From NCBI RefSeq assembly GCF_030272615.1, contig NC_081414.1:236526733-236590732 (forward strand): DNA of 64,000 bases, read 5' to 3'. Position 1 is the first letter of the stretch, and the number at the start of each line of letters is the position of its first letter. Positions 34,991 to 45,150 of the stretch are shown one piece after another. The DNA is from Cryptomeria japonica (lineage: Eukaryota > Streptophyta > Pinopsida > Cupressales > Cupressaceae). The notes under the pieces were generated by a model. The model did no database searches and had not been told where the DNA came from. It was given only the letters and a program-made list of their open reading frames with translations. The position numbers and the translations under genes are program-made.

Positions 34991-36523
34991 TCATGTTGGT
35001 GTCTGACCAATTGCCTTTATTACCTCTGTGCTTCTATCAGTTGTAGCCATTTTGCTTGTGTTTACCTCTGGTGGATCAGTCTGTGTTTGCATCTCAACTA
35101 GCAAGGGTTTCTCAGACTGCTTTGATATCATAATGATTGCTGGTTTCTCTACCATGGTATGTACCTCTACCTCAATATGTTTATCTGTATGCTGAACTAT
35201 CGGTATCTCAATCTCCGGTGGCCTTGTGACATCATATATACCTTCAATATTCTTCCCAGTATCCAATGGTTGCTCTGTTTGTAATGATTGCTCTATTTAG
35301 GTTGGGATCTCAACCTCAACAGTCTCTACCGGTTTCTCTGCCATGTTGCCACAGTCAACATTGTCATCCTTAACCTCTATACTATCCTTATCCACAACAA
35401 TATTTACTTCCTGAGTATCCACATTCATGGTAAAAAGTATTTCAGATTTGGGATTTGTATCTTCATGTGTGACACCTTCAGTGTCAATAACCGATGGATC
35501 ATCAATATGTAATAGTGCAGTATCCAAAGGTAGCGGTAAATTGTCAGTGATCTTGATGTTTGGAATACCACCAAATTTACCTTTCCCCTTGTCCTTATCC
35601 TTCTGATACACTTTGAGTGTTTTCTTTGGCCGGTTCATTTCCTCTTGTTTTTCCTTCTCCACAAAGAATATATCCCAATTATCAGCAGTTTTATCTGCAA
35701 TCTCTTTTACTCTACCTGCCATTAAAGTTACTTGTCGGTGACCACTGGAAAAAATAGATCGGTTAGGCTCTGAGATTAGTTCATCAATTTCCTCTTTTGA
35801 GTTTACCGAATGTACAACTAGAATTTTTTCAACTTTTAGTTTCTTATCCAATTCCATCACTGCAATCCTTTTTGCCTCCAATCTCCTATACATATCATTG
35901 GGTAAGTCATCCACTACTTTAATTAAAACCTTTTTGTATATATCTAGATATAAAATTATACTGTTCTCAATGCTTTCCATGTCTGAATCATTGAATGTGT
36001 TATACAGTTGGTGTACATTGGCCAAATTTCCATCATCAGTTATTTCATTCAACAAATCATTCAATGAGGGTGTTACCGGTTTCTGTTTCTTCTTAGGAGT
36101 TAGTTTCTTTGGTGGTCCCCTTACGACCTGTTGTTTCTTCCTTAAAGTCCTTGTTCTTTTGGGTGAAGGAGAGGGTACCGGTGAAGGTTTTCTCTTCCTC
36201 TCATCTCTCTTGAACTCTGCTGGTTTCTCACTGTCAGAAGATGTGCCAACTGGTGAAATGTGTGCCTCCGGTTGCAGTCCTTCCAGCTCACTAGCTAATA
36301 TCCCATTAATGTTCATTACATTTTCTTTGATTTCCTGTACGTTCTTTGATGCATCCCTTATATATTTTTCTCTTTTCTTCCTTTGCTTCAATATTTTCAC
36401 ATCGCTTTCAATAGTTTCAACACTACCAAAAACTTGTTCTGTTGGTTCTCTTGGTGCATCTAACAAAGCTTTTGCATAAGTCTCAATAATGTTGAGATAT
36501 ACCTCATCTCCCATTTCAGTCAC
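34991..36523 (-). pseudogene. ORF-C: C-terminal part of the same protein (basic then acidic)
   Basis: The frame 36523-35297 is open for 408 codons and continues in the same frame after one stop to 34991. Features: LKQRKKREKYIRDASKNVQE (coiled-coil-like), a basic proline-rich block RKPSPVPSPSPKRTRTLRKK and KKLTPKKKQKP that could be a nuclear localisation signal, then GHRQVTLMAGRVKEIADKTA. The tail is acidic/hydrophilic and repetitive (KPVETVEVEIPT, PPEIEIPIVQHTDKHIEVEV). No membrane segment is seen. With ORF-B it makes about 850 codons broken by one frameshift and two stops. A long ORF kept nearly open suggests that it was once translated. Confidence 0.55.
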
Positions 36524-37562
36524 TCATATAGCCTTAGGGAGTACAACTTCCATCCATGTCTCATCCTTCTTGATGATAAAACAAATTTCTTTGTCATATT
36601 TGTCCACTACACTCTGCAGTAGTCTTTCTCTAGTTTTCATTTTAGCTTGAAAAGCTTTAAAGTATTCAGTTATGTTGTTGTCCTTTGCAGTTCCCATGTT
36701 AGTAAAAGCTTCTTGTAATTGTTTTCCTACCGGTATGTCATATCCAAAGTCTTTCGGTCCTGTACCAGGGGATTTCCTTATTGAAATACAACATTAAGCA
36801 TACTAAAAGATTACCAAAGCGAAATGTCCCTTTCTTATCTCCTTTATTATTTTTCAAATTATCTACGAGTTCATCTTTCAGCCATTCACACACATCTATC
36901 ATTACATTGTTGTTAACCATCTCATAAGCACTGTTAATGCAAAGACTAGAAACTAAATTAAGCCTGTTTGCATGTGTAGTCTTGTAACCTAGCACCATAC
37001 TTATGAATCTCACATTGATGTCTTTGATATCATTCACTCTTAGTGATCTACTATCAGATGTTGCTCCAGTTAGGGTCATTACTTTGTTGTTAGGAACTTT
37101 CTTTGTTTTGTCAGGTCTGCTGCTGGTTGAGGGTAAACCAGTTACTGCCCTAATTGCTTGCCGAGTTATTTTGCAGATAAAATCCAACCATAAAAATTCT
37201 CCATGTGCTCTACATAGGACAATTCTCACTACTTCTTCCAGAAATTGGGGAATGTTCAGTATTTCCACAAAACCTAGAGTTTCTATATTCTTGTGCTCGG
37301 GTTTAACCACACCATGTTCATCACAAATTACATTGGTAAAAATTTTCATCAAATCTTCAGAACCTAGTTCTTCTATATTGCAATGTATATACATCCTAGG
37401 GTCTTCAGCATAAGCTACACCTTTCGGAATTTTTGAAAATGCTCCTATGGAATCATCTTGCTTAGCTACTTTGGGAATTATTTTAAACATGGGCCTAGGG
37501 AATTTTACGTTTTCCACAATAGTAGGGTTCACAATAAACTCGGGAGCAAAAGAAGAAGCCAT
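36524..37562 (-). pseudogene. ORF-B: N-terminal part of a long unrecognised protein
   Basis: The minus ATG at 37562 gives MASSFAPEFIVNPTIVENVK, then EFLWLDFICKITRQAIRAVT followed by GLPSTSSRP, and NDIKDINVRFISMVLGYKTT, DVCEWLKDELVDNLKNN and FRFGNLLVCLMLYFNKEIPW. A frameshift near 36765 leads into TGPKDFGYDIPVGKQLQEAF and MKTRERLLQSVVDKYDKEIC, so ORF-B continues to the TGA near 36526, immediately before ORF-C. I recognise no enzyme motif. By position (before the 3' LTR) it could be the extra, env-like ORF known in Sireviruses, or a captured gene. The VTGLP-type segment recalls the ORF at 32439. Confidence 0.5.
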
Positions 37563-37864
37563 TGAAAAATACCTTTAGCTGCCTTAAAGTATTCTGAATG
37601 CTTGAAAAGATCACTTCACACCTTCGCCTTGAATGCCTTTGCTCTTTTTCTTGCTCTCTGCTAATTTGAATGCACAGTGAATCAAAAATGAGGGAAATCC
37701 GATGATTTATAATGACTTTTCTCTTACCAACCGCATTAAATGCTCACCGGTTAAGTGAAAACTTAACACATTTGCCGGTAAAGAAGAAATATATCTTCTC
37801 ACCATCGACCAAGGGTAATCTGCAAGATATTCAATTTGCTGCAATACCTCCAAAGGGTTACTTC

Positions 37865-38977
37865 TCAGTTGGATGAAGATTCTCCTGCCGGTGGAGGGTT
37901 ACTCTGTTCTACTAGTATTGAGATAGTCTCATCAACATTTTGATCTCTCTTCCTAATCCATTGTTTTGAAAATTCTTGCTTTACCTCATCTACCTTTTCT
38001 TTGCCTTTCAAACTGGATCCTTTATTCTTTGCCGGTGAAGTCTTGCTTCTACAAAATTTTGCAATATGTCCAATTTTGTTACAAGAATAACAACTCACAT
38101 TATTCCTTCGAATAGATTTTCCATATCCCATGCCGGTTTGTGTTCTGCATTGATTAGATGTGTCAATATCTTCCACAAACATAACATTTCACATTCATTC
38201 TGCAATTTTCTGAATTATGACCAACTTTGTTGCATTTGGAACATTGACCGGTGGGTGCATTAATATTCTGATTGTTTCTAGATCTACATTGATTTTCTTT
38301 ATGACCATATTTGTTGCAATTGAAATATTTGCCATTAAACTTGTAAGCATTAGGTTGTCTTACCGATTTGTTCTGATCTAGATTGTTTGTAGTACCAGAA
38401 CTTTCTCCAACTTCAAATCCAATTCCATTTGTATCTCCATTAGGTTTATGACTTTTCAACATGTTATCAAGTTCCTCTAAACTTTTATTGAATTTATCTT
38501 TGTGTTGATTTGCAGTAGCTAACTCATTTTCTAGAATTCCCTTTTGTCTCATAATCTCAGCTTTATCATGTTGCATGTGAATCAGATCTGTCTTCAACAT
38601 ATCATTTTTATGACTAAGTCTTAGATTTTCATTTCCAGCATCATTGAGTCTCCTAGTCAAGTCTTCTTCATTCTTATTTCTGTCTTCAATGTCTTTACAT
38701 AACCTCATAGTCATATCTTGCATTTCATTCTTCATGTTACAGTTCTCTATTCTCAACTTGTTCACAAGTTCATTAAGAGTTTCCTTTTCATCATCATCAT
38801 TCTACATCTTCTCAAGAAGTTCTTTTCTTTTATTTTGAGCTATAGTAAGATTTTCCTGAAGTCCTTGAATGAATTCCTGTGTGGTCCTCAGATCATCTTC
38901 AAGTTTGATATTCTTCACTTTCTCTACATCATAATCTACAAGAGCTCCTTCCAATTGCTTTCTTAAGTTCTCCATCT
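37865..38977 (-). pseudogene. Gag-like ORF-A: coiled coil and three zinc knuckles
   Basis: The minus ATG near 38977 gives MENLRKQLEGALVDYDVEKV. A long heptad-rich region follows with an in-frame TAG near 38803 (KRKELLEKM-stop-NDDDEKETL) and continues through LRIENCNMKNEMQDMTMRL and LTRRLNDAGNENLRLSHKND. SLEELDNMLKSHKPNGDTNG and IGFEVGESS resemble the conserved C-terminal Gag box of Sireviruses. Knuckles: YFNCNKYGHKENQC (first Cys lost), CSKCNKVGHNSENC (intact), and after a frameshift CYSCNKIGHIAKFC (intact, in 37865-38182). The usual UBN2 Gag core that should precede the coiled coil is absent. Its likely role was RNA binding and particle assembly. Confidence 0.65.
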
Positions 38978-39029
38978 ATACCGATGTCAGAATCTTCCTC
39001 AAGCTGTTAGGCTTTTGAAATAAAGGACT

Positions 39030-39045
39030 AGGCTTAGATACCAAT
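39030..39045 (-). other. Primer binding site of the Sirevirus-like element
   Basis: The minus strand reads ATTGGTATCTAAGCCT directly after the LTR end TAACA. It is one or two bases from the TTGGTATCAGAGCC type expected for initiator tRNA-Met priming. Confidence 0.75.
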
Positions 39046-39879
39046 TGTTAGGATTAATGACGTTCTCAAAGATACTGAGAGGGGGGGGGGGGTGAATCAA
39101 TATCTAACCGGTTAGCAGAATATTTAAACTTATTAAGAAATTTGCATCGTAAAACAGTGTACCGGTAAATAAGAATTAATGCAACAAATAAGAATAACAG
39201 AGACAACATAGAGAACACACCATAACACAAGATATTTTATGAGGAAACCCGGTGTGGGAAAAACCTTAGTGGGATTTGTGACCCACAATATTCACTCACT
39301 GGCCAATGAATAAATATTACTTACAATGAGGGGCCTGCACATGCAGGAAGGCCAACTGCCTAGAGCTCACTGCTCAATAAGAGTCACATTGACTACAAAA
39401 GTGGATTATGAAATCCAATACAATGTACTACTTCAAATCAGCATCAACTATGCCAGGTTGAGTACCGGTTTAAGCTCAATCTATAACCAAAACCTTATAC
39501 AAAATTTGTCTTATGCATTCGCATATAACATCCTTCCTTTTCCTTGTTTTCTACTACATTCTCTCTCTCTCTTTCTTTTTTTCTCTCATACATTTGACTT
39601 ACAAGATCTCATACATATATGAGTCTTTTACAATGTGCCAAATCAGCTTTACAAAAGATAATTACATTAAAATACAATAAAAAAAAGTTTATTCCCTGTC
39701 GGCTGGAGTGCCGGTATGTATTGTTGTCGCTGCCGGTGAAGTGCTTGCCGGTGTATGTAGAAGTCTATTGCCGGTGCCGGTAACTGCCAAGGGCTTACTG
39801 GATGAATTCCAGTTGGTTGCCAGATGGTTGCCATCAATGACAACATCAACTATTCTCATAAGAGTGTAGAATGCCAACA
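39046..39879 (-). repeat. 5' LTR of the Sirevirus-like element
   Basis: It is homologous to 33861-34691 over its whole length. A longer G-run is at 39082-39093 and the same CCGGT cluster at 39709-39782. The PBS lies immediately to its left. Confidence 0.88.
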
Positions 39880-40184
39880 GTGAGCCCTCTGACAGTGAGC
39901 CTTTTTGGGCAGTGAGCCATCATTTGTAAAAATCACCTTAATTGGTGTCACCTTAACAAGTGTTTCTATATTGAGAATTAACATTCCCTGTGGGTTTTCC
40001 CTTCATGGGTTTTCCACGTAAATATTGGTGTTCTCCATGTTTGATCTATTATGTACATATTCTTTCATGCTTTATCTATTTTGATTAAATCTGTTAGTTG
40101 TTCTGGATTTGTGAATGAAAGTTTAAAGAATTTTTTTATTGACAACTGATTCACCCCCCCTCTTAGATTCTTAGATATTCAATA
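39880..40184 (+). repeat. Copia-1 5' LTR, second piece
   Basis: It resumes with the second GTGAG copy (39880-39884) and aligns with 44797-45103. It includes GGTTTTCC-CTT-ATGGGTTTTCCACGT and GACAACTGATTCACCCCCC. It ends ATTCAATA (expected CA) just before the PBS. Confidence 0.85.
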
Positions 40185-40200
40185 ATTAGTATCAGAGTTG
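40185..40200 (+). other. Copia-1 primer binding site
   Basis: ATTAGTATCAGAGTTG directly follows the 5' LTR and is close to the TGGTATCAGAGC site used by Copia elements primed by initiator tRNA-Met. Confidence 0.7.
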
Positions 40201-40247
40201 TGGTTCCTTGATATATATTTTAACCACTTGAGGTAGATCTTGATCTG

Positions 40248-41110
40248 ATGGCACACAAATTACCCATTCCTATCTTTGAAGGATTTGATTATAGTTTCTA
40301 GAAAGTAAAGATGAAAGGTTATCTGGTTTCTCTAGGTTACAATACTTTGAAGGCTATAGAGACTAAGTATGTTCAATCGGTGAATGGTCTTAGTACTATG
40401 GAAAATATTCAAGCCTATGAAGAAAATGAAAAGCCAAGGTGTGTTATCTTTAGTGCATTTTCAAAACTGAACTGACAAAAGTTCTCTTTGAATATTGCTT
40501 ATGAAGTTTGGTAGAAGATGAAAAACATTTATGAAGTAAATGAGAGAGTTAAGTTGGCAAAGAGGCTAATAGCTAAGTGAAGGTATGAAAAACTAAAGAT
40601 GGAAGAAGGAGAAGACATAGCAAGATACTTTGAGAAGGTTGACAACACAGTTAATGAAATCAGAGAACTCAGAGGCACCTTGAATGATGATGTGATTGAC
40701 AAAAGCTTGCTGACTTTATCGATGAGTTGCAGTGATAAGATCTCAACCATTGAAGAAACCTATGATCCAAAGAAGCTCACTAGAGAGAAACTATTTGGTA
40801 CACTACATTTGAAGTGAGAAAGTTTGGAAATGACAAAGACAAATCAGAGACTACAATCAAAGCATTTGAAGATGATCCAGATGGTGTTGAGAGCTCATAT
40901 GAGATGGAAGCAAAATTCATTAGGAAATTAAAGAAAGATACCGACAAGTAAAAAGGTATGTTACCCTTTAAATATTTTAGATGTGGAAAGTTTGGTCTTA
41001 TAGCTACTATATGTTTGCAAAAGGGAACAAGACAAAAGTTTAAGGAAAACAAGAGAAAGTTCAATAAGAAAGCCTATTATGTTAATTATGATGCTGGAAT
41101 TTTAGATTGA
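40248..41110 (+). pseudogene. Copia-1 gag
   Basis: ATG at 40248 gives MAHKLPIPIFEGFDYSF, then KMKGYLVSLGYNTLKAIE and, in the open frame 40599-40817, MEEGEDIARYFEKVDNTVNE and KSLLTLSMSCSDKISTIEE. This is the UBN2-type Copia Gag fold. A knuckle relic FRCGKFGLIATIC near 40976 lacks the first Cys and the His. In-frame stops include TAG at 40300. Gag would form the particle that packages the RNA. Confidence 0.75.
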
Positions 41111-41134
41111 TGAATCAGACTATGATGAAGGTGA

Positions 41135-42360
41135 TTGTTTATTATGGTAGAAAAGGATTTTCCTAGGTTCGATATTTCTAAGATTGTTGCTAATGCATTT
41201 CATACTAGAAGAGACATGAATGTATGGTTGATTGATAGTGGTTGCTCAAATCATATGACTGGTGATAAGAGTAAGTTCATAAAGTTGAAATTTATGATGA
41301 AGGTTTTGTTAGGTTTGAAGATGATGAAGCAACACAAATTGTTGGGATTGGTTCAATTAATTTTGATGGAAAACATAACATTGATAATATTTACTATGTG
41401 AAGGGTTTGCATCATAATATTTTGAGTGTTGGATAGATGTGCGAAAATTAATATAACATTGTTTTTTAGGATAATGGATGCGAGATCCAGAAGGAGTACA
41501 TAACGGTTATTGCAGCTGGAAGGAGGACAAATGGGAATATGTATTAGTTGGAAGGAGCTACAAGACACTATTTAATATCACAACTTTATGACAACCGGAT
41601 ATGGCATCAGAGGATGTGTCGTATCAACTTTGACAACCTGGTGTAGATCAGTTCAAGGAGTGTAGTGAGAGACTTAATAAAACTGACTAAACCAAAGAAT
41701 AACATCTATAGGGAATGTCATGTAGGAAAGCAGACAAAGAGCACATTCAGAGGAAAAGAGTACTTGTCCATCGGATTACTAGATTTGGTTCACACATATC
41801 TATGTGGTCCAACTAGAACAAGGAGCTTGCAATGTGAGAGGTACTTCATGTTACTGATTGATGATTATTCGAGGATGAATTGGGTTGCATTTTTAAGAGA
41901 AAAGTTTGAGGCATTAGAGATGTTCAAGGTTTTCAAGGAAAAAGTTGAGAATGAGGTTGATAAGAAAATCAAGTGTTTTAGATCTGACAGAGGTGAATAA
42001 TTTATTTTTGATGAATTCAATGACTTTCGTGAGAAAAATGGCATTAGAAGACAATTATCTTCCCTTCATACACCACAATAGAATGGTGTAGTGGAAAGAA
42101 TGAACAAAACTATACATGATGCAACTAGAACTATGATGAAAGCAACAGATCCATTGGAAGCTTACTGGAGAGAAGTAGTACACACAACAACATATACTCT
42201 CAACAAAATTTTGTACCAGCGGAAATATGGGAATGCATCCTATGAACTTTGGCATGGTAGAACTCCGATAATAAAATATTTCAAAGTATTTAGAAGCAAG
42301 TGCTATATCCAGAGAGATGAGGAGAATTGGATGAAGGCAATGAAAGAAGAGCTAGATTAG
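41135..42360 (+). pseudogene. Copia-1 protease and integrase
   Basis: The protease motif WLIDSGCSNHMTGD lies at about 41222-41263. The pre-integrase region includes HQRMCRINFDNL and YRECHVGKQTK. The integrase catalytic core shows LLIDDYSRMNWVAFL, CFRSDRGE and NGVVERMNKTIHDATRT, supplying the DD-E residues. It then jumps from FRSKCYI directly to EENWMKAMKEELD at about 42310, so the integrase C-terminus and the RT lead-in are deleted. Stops such as HTPQ-stop-NGVVER look like CAG to TAG changes. Confidence 0.8.
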
Positions 42361-42369
42361 ATTGCAAAA

Positions 42370-43330
42370 AATCAGACATGAGAGTTAGTCAATAGACTGA
42401 AAGACAAAATTGTAATTGGAACTAAATGGGTATTTCAGAACAAGCTGGATGAAGATGGAAAGGTTGTAAGCAATAAGGCAAGGTTGGTTTGCAAGGGCTA
42501 TACTCAGATTGAAGGCATTGTATTTGATGAAATTTATGCCCCAGTTGCCTAAATATTCAACAATTCGGACATTCTTGGCGTTTGCAGTATTTAAGGACTT
42601 CAAGGTCCATCAGATGGATGTAAAATCAACATTCTTGAATGGAGAATTGAAAGAAGAGGTTTATATTGAACAATCAGAAGGTTCCAGGTTGAGAGATAAT
42701 CCAAAAATTGTTTGCAGATTGAAAAAAGATTTGTATGGAGTGAAGCAAGCCTGTAGAGCTTGGTATGGAATAATAGAAAAGTATCTAACTGATCAGATGG
42801 ATGTAAAATCAACATTCTTGAATGGAGAATTGAAAGAAGAGGTTTATATTGAACAATCAAAAGGTTCTGAGTTGAGAGATAATCCAAATATTGTTTGTAG
42901 ATTGAAAAAAGATTTATATGGACTGAAGCAAGCCCCTAGAGCTTGGTATGGAAGACTAGACAAGTATCTAACTGATGAAGGATTTCAATAAGGTTTGGCT
43001 GACAACAATTTATACTTCAATATTGATTCATGTAAAATCCTAATTGTTGTAGTATATGTTGATGATATAATCTTTGGAGGAAATGATGGTATGTGCAGAA
43101 GATTTGCTAATGAGATGCGAAAAGAATTTGAGATTTCCAGGATTGGTGAGTTAAATTTTTTCCTTGGTTTGCAAGTTAATCAGAATGATAAAGGAATTTT
43201 CATTTCTAAGTCTAAGTACATCAAAGAGTTGCTAAAGATGTTTGGGTTGGAGAATTCCAAACCGGTGTGTACACTTATAACCACCAGAAAGATGATAAAT
43301 CTTCTAAGGTAGATGCAAGTCAATACAGGT
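42370..43330 (+). pseudogene. Copia-1 reverse transcriptase with internal duplication
   Basis: TKWVFQNKLDEDGKVVSNKA and RLVCKGYTQIEGIVFDEIYA open the RT. The fingers-palm segment QMDVKSTFLNGELKEEVYIE to YLTD occurs twice in tandem and in frame (42611-42793, 42794-42976). YVDDIIFGGNDGMCRRFANE follows, with the catalytic YVDD at about 43058. The second copy (LYGLKQAPRAWYGRLDKYL) fits the Copia consensus better than the first (LYGVKQACRAWYGIIEKYL). Stops lie at about 42552 and 42990. Confidence 0.85.
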
Positions 43331-43996
43331 CGATGATAGGGGGACTGTTATATTTGATTTTTACCAGACCAGATATCATGTATGTAGTTTGTCTGGCAAC
43401 TCGATTTCAGAAAGAACCAAAAGAATCGCATGTTGTGGCAGTGAGAAGGATTTTCAAATATCTGAAAGACACAAAAGAGTTTGATTTGTGGTATCCCAAG
43501 AGCTCTGATTTTACCCTGACAACTTATACAGATGCAGACTGGGCCGAAAGTGTTGATGACAGAAAAAGTACCAGTGGAGGAGATTTCTTTTCTTGGTTCC
43601 TGGTTGGTTGCTTGGTCAAGTAAGAAGCGAGACTCTGTGTTCCTATCTACAGTTGAAGCAAGATATGTTGCAACATCCTCATGTTGCACACAAATCTTAT
43701 GGATGAAGAAAACTTTGAAAGACCTTGGTGTAAAGTTTGATGACCCTATCTCCATCATGTGTGACAATACTAGTGCAATAAATATTTCAAAAAATCTGGT
43801 ACAACATTCCAAAAGAAAGAATATATCTATTTGGTACCATTTATTGGGAGAAAAAGTGTTGGACAAAGAAGTTAGACTTGAGTATGTACCTACAAAGGAG
43901 CAGATTGTAGATATCTTCACTAAGGCATTGTGCAAGTATACTTTTGAGTATCTTTGGCAGAAGCTGGGGGTATTACCCTTTTCTAGTTTGAACTAA
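43310..43996 (+). pseudogene. Copia-1 RNase H and pol C-terminus
   Basis: The frames encode LIFTRPDIMYVVCLATRFQK, YTDADWAESVDDRKSTSGG, STVEARYVATSSCCTQILWM, CDNTSAINISKNLVQHSKRK and VPTKEQIVDIFTKAL. They end LGVLPFSSLN at 43994-43996. All are hallmarks of Copia RNase H. One frameshift near 43600 splits the domain. It is otherwise well preserved. Confidence 0.85.
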
Positions 43997-44167
43997 TGTG
44001 CATTGGTCCAGCGAGCAGCTTGCATATTTTTATCTGGATTGATGCTTGGGTGCTTCCTCTTAGGGGGAGCAGGAGTGAGTTTCATAGGGGGAGTTTTTGC
44101 CCGCCTTTGTCATTATTGTCAAAGGGGGAGAGGGAGTATGTTTATTTATTGATGTTGTTGGTGGATG

Positions 44168-44193
44168 TTGCCATCAATGACAAAAGGGGAGAT
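44168..44193 (+). promoter_or_regulatory. Copia-1 polypurine tract with upstream inverted motif
   Basis: AAAAGGGGAGAT (44182-44193) abuts the 3' LTR start. Just upstream TTGCCATCAATGACAA (44168-44183) is the inverse of TTGTCATTGATGTCAA (44214-44229) at 15 of 16 bases. A second, upstream purine tract AAAGGGGGAGAGGGAG (44121-44136) is preceded by TTGTCATTATTGTCAA. Multiple PPTs are known from Sirevirus-type Copia elements. Confidence 0.7.
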
Positions 44194-45103
44194 TGTTAGC
44201 ATTATGCTATATGTTGTCATTGATGTCAAATCCTGTGGTTTAGATTAGGTCCGAATGTGGTATGTTGAGCAACAATGTTTGTATGAGATGTTTGGAGATT
44301 TCTCGGATGTCTTGGCTTTTTGGAAGATGTTTTGTTGATACTGCAATGCTATTTTTGGGTTCGGATTGATCTGAAAGTCATGGTTTTTGGTCCGAACGTT
44401 GAAGTTATGTAACGATAGTTGTATAGAGTGTGGATAATGTTTTGGGTCCAACTTTGGCAATGTATGTAACATGTTGATGTGTTCAATGAGGAACGTTATG
44501 ATTTGGTCCATTTCTCATTCCTTCCCACTACCAAAATGCTTAGTGGTGTCCAATTTAAGATCTTTGTCTTGGTCGACTTAGAGGATTATGTTTTTCTGAA
44601 GACAATATATGTAGGAGTATGATCTGGATGATTTGGTATGTCTTTTTGTGTTGAAGACATGTGAGATTGAAAGAATCCAGTTGATGTGTAAGTGTTGTGT
44701 TACATATTGTTACTGGAAGCATTTCTGACAGAGTAGACATTGTTTTAGTGGTGGATTCTCTTTTATCTTTCTCTCTTGGGTAGTGAGCCTTTTTTTGGGT
44801 AGTGATCCCTCCGACAGTGAGCCTTTCTGGGCAATGAGCCCATATGCAATGAGCCATAATTTTTAAAAATCACCTTAACCAGTGTTTCTATATAGAATTA
44901 GCATTCTCCGTGGTTTTTCCCTTCTTGGGTTTTCCACGTAAATTCTAGTATTCTCTATGTTTGATCTGTTATGTGCATATACTTTCATGCTTTATCTGTT
45001 ATGATGAAATCTATTAGTTGTGCAGGGTCTGTGAATGAAAGTTTAATTTTTTTTTTTATTGACAACTGATTCACCCCCCTCTTAGTTGCCCATATATTGA
45101 ACA
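44194..45103 (+). repeat. Copia-1 3' LTR
   Basis: It starts TGTTAGCATTATGC and ends ATTGAACA. It aligns with the two-piece 5' LTR. It contains repeated TAGTGAGCC / CAGTGAGCC phrases around 44780-44870. Confidence 0.85.
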
Positions 45104-45145
45104 ACTTCCTCTAGTACAAAGAAAGGGACAATTTCCAGTCACAAA
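45104..45145 (+). pseudogene. Continuation of the split gene between two insertions
   Basis: This short piece between Copia-1 and the solo LTR reads on, together with the sequence after 46232, as roughly PLVQRKGQFPVTKI or SSSTKKGTISSHKN followed by VDDTRRKEDEERE. It links the 5' part (ending 33245) to the 3' part. The frame is uncertain because both junctions are altered. Confidence 0.3.
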
Positions 45146-45150
45146 AATAT

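Larger units (their letters stand above)
33861..39879 (-). mobile_element. Non-autonomous Sirevirus-like LTR element without pol
   Basis: LTRs 33861-34691 and 39046-39879 (TGTTAGG...GCCAACA on the plus strand) flank a 4354-bp interior. A perfect 5-bp target duplication GTGAG (33856-33860, 39880-39884) lies in the Copia-1 5' LTR. In minus sense the right LTR is followed by a PBS of TTGGTATCTAAGCC type, and the left LTR is preceded by the PPT AAATGGGGAGAT. The interior encodes a coiled-coil/zinc-knuckle Gag-like fragment and a long unrecognised protein, but no protease, integrase, RT or RNase H. The LTRs differ at roughly 5-7 percent by eye, so it is younger than its host. Coiled-coil Gag, iMet-type PBS, multiple PPTs and CCGGT-rich LTRs suggest Sirevirus ancestry (inference). 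Confidence 0.85.
33246..45103 (+). mobile_element. Copia-type LTR retrotransposon (Copia-1), with a nested element in its 5' LTR
   Basis: The 5' LTR is 33246-33860 plus 39885-40184. The 3' LTR is 44194-45103. Between them lie PBS, gag, protease, integrase, RT and RNase H in Copia order on the plus strand. After removing the nested element (33861-39879 plus one TSD copy) the two LTRs have nearly equal length (915 and 910 bp). They differ at more than 10 percent of positions near their starts by eye, many being C/T or G/A. Flanks GCCTC and ACTTC match only 3 of 5 as a target duplication. Stops occur in every ORF and much of the integrase-RT junction is deleted. Confidence 0.85.

Noticed and set aside
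35898-36479. Plus-strand ORF of 193 codons, hydrophobic, membrane-like
   Set aside because: It is the antisense shadow of ORF-C, which has the better composition and fits the orientation of the element.
33246-45103. Clean target duplication for Copia-1
   Set aside because: Flanks GCCTC and ACTTC agree at only 3 of 5 positions, so I do not claim one.
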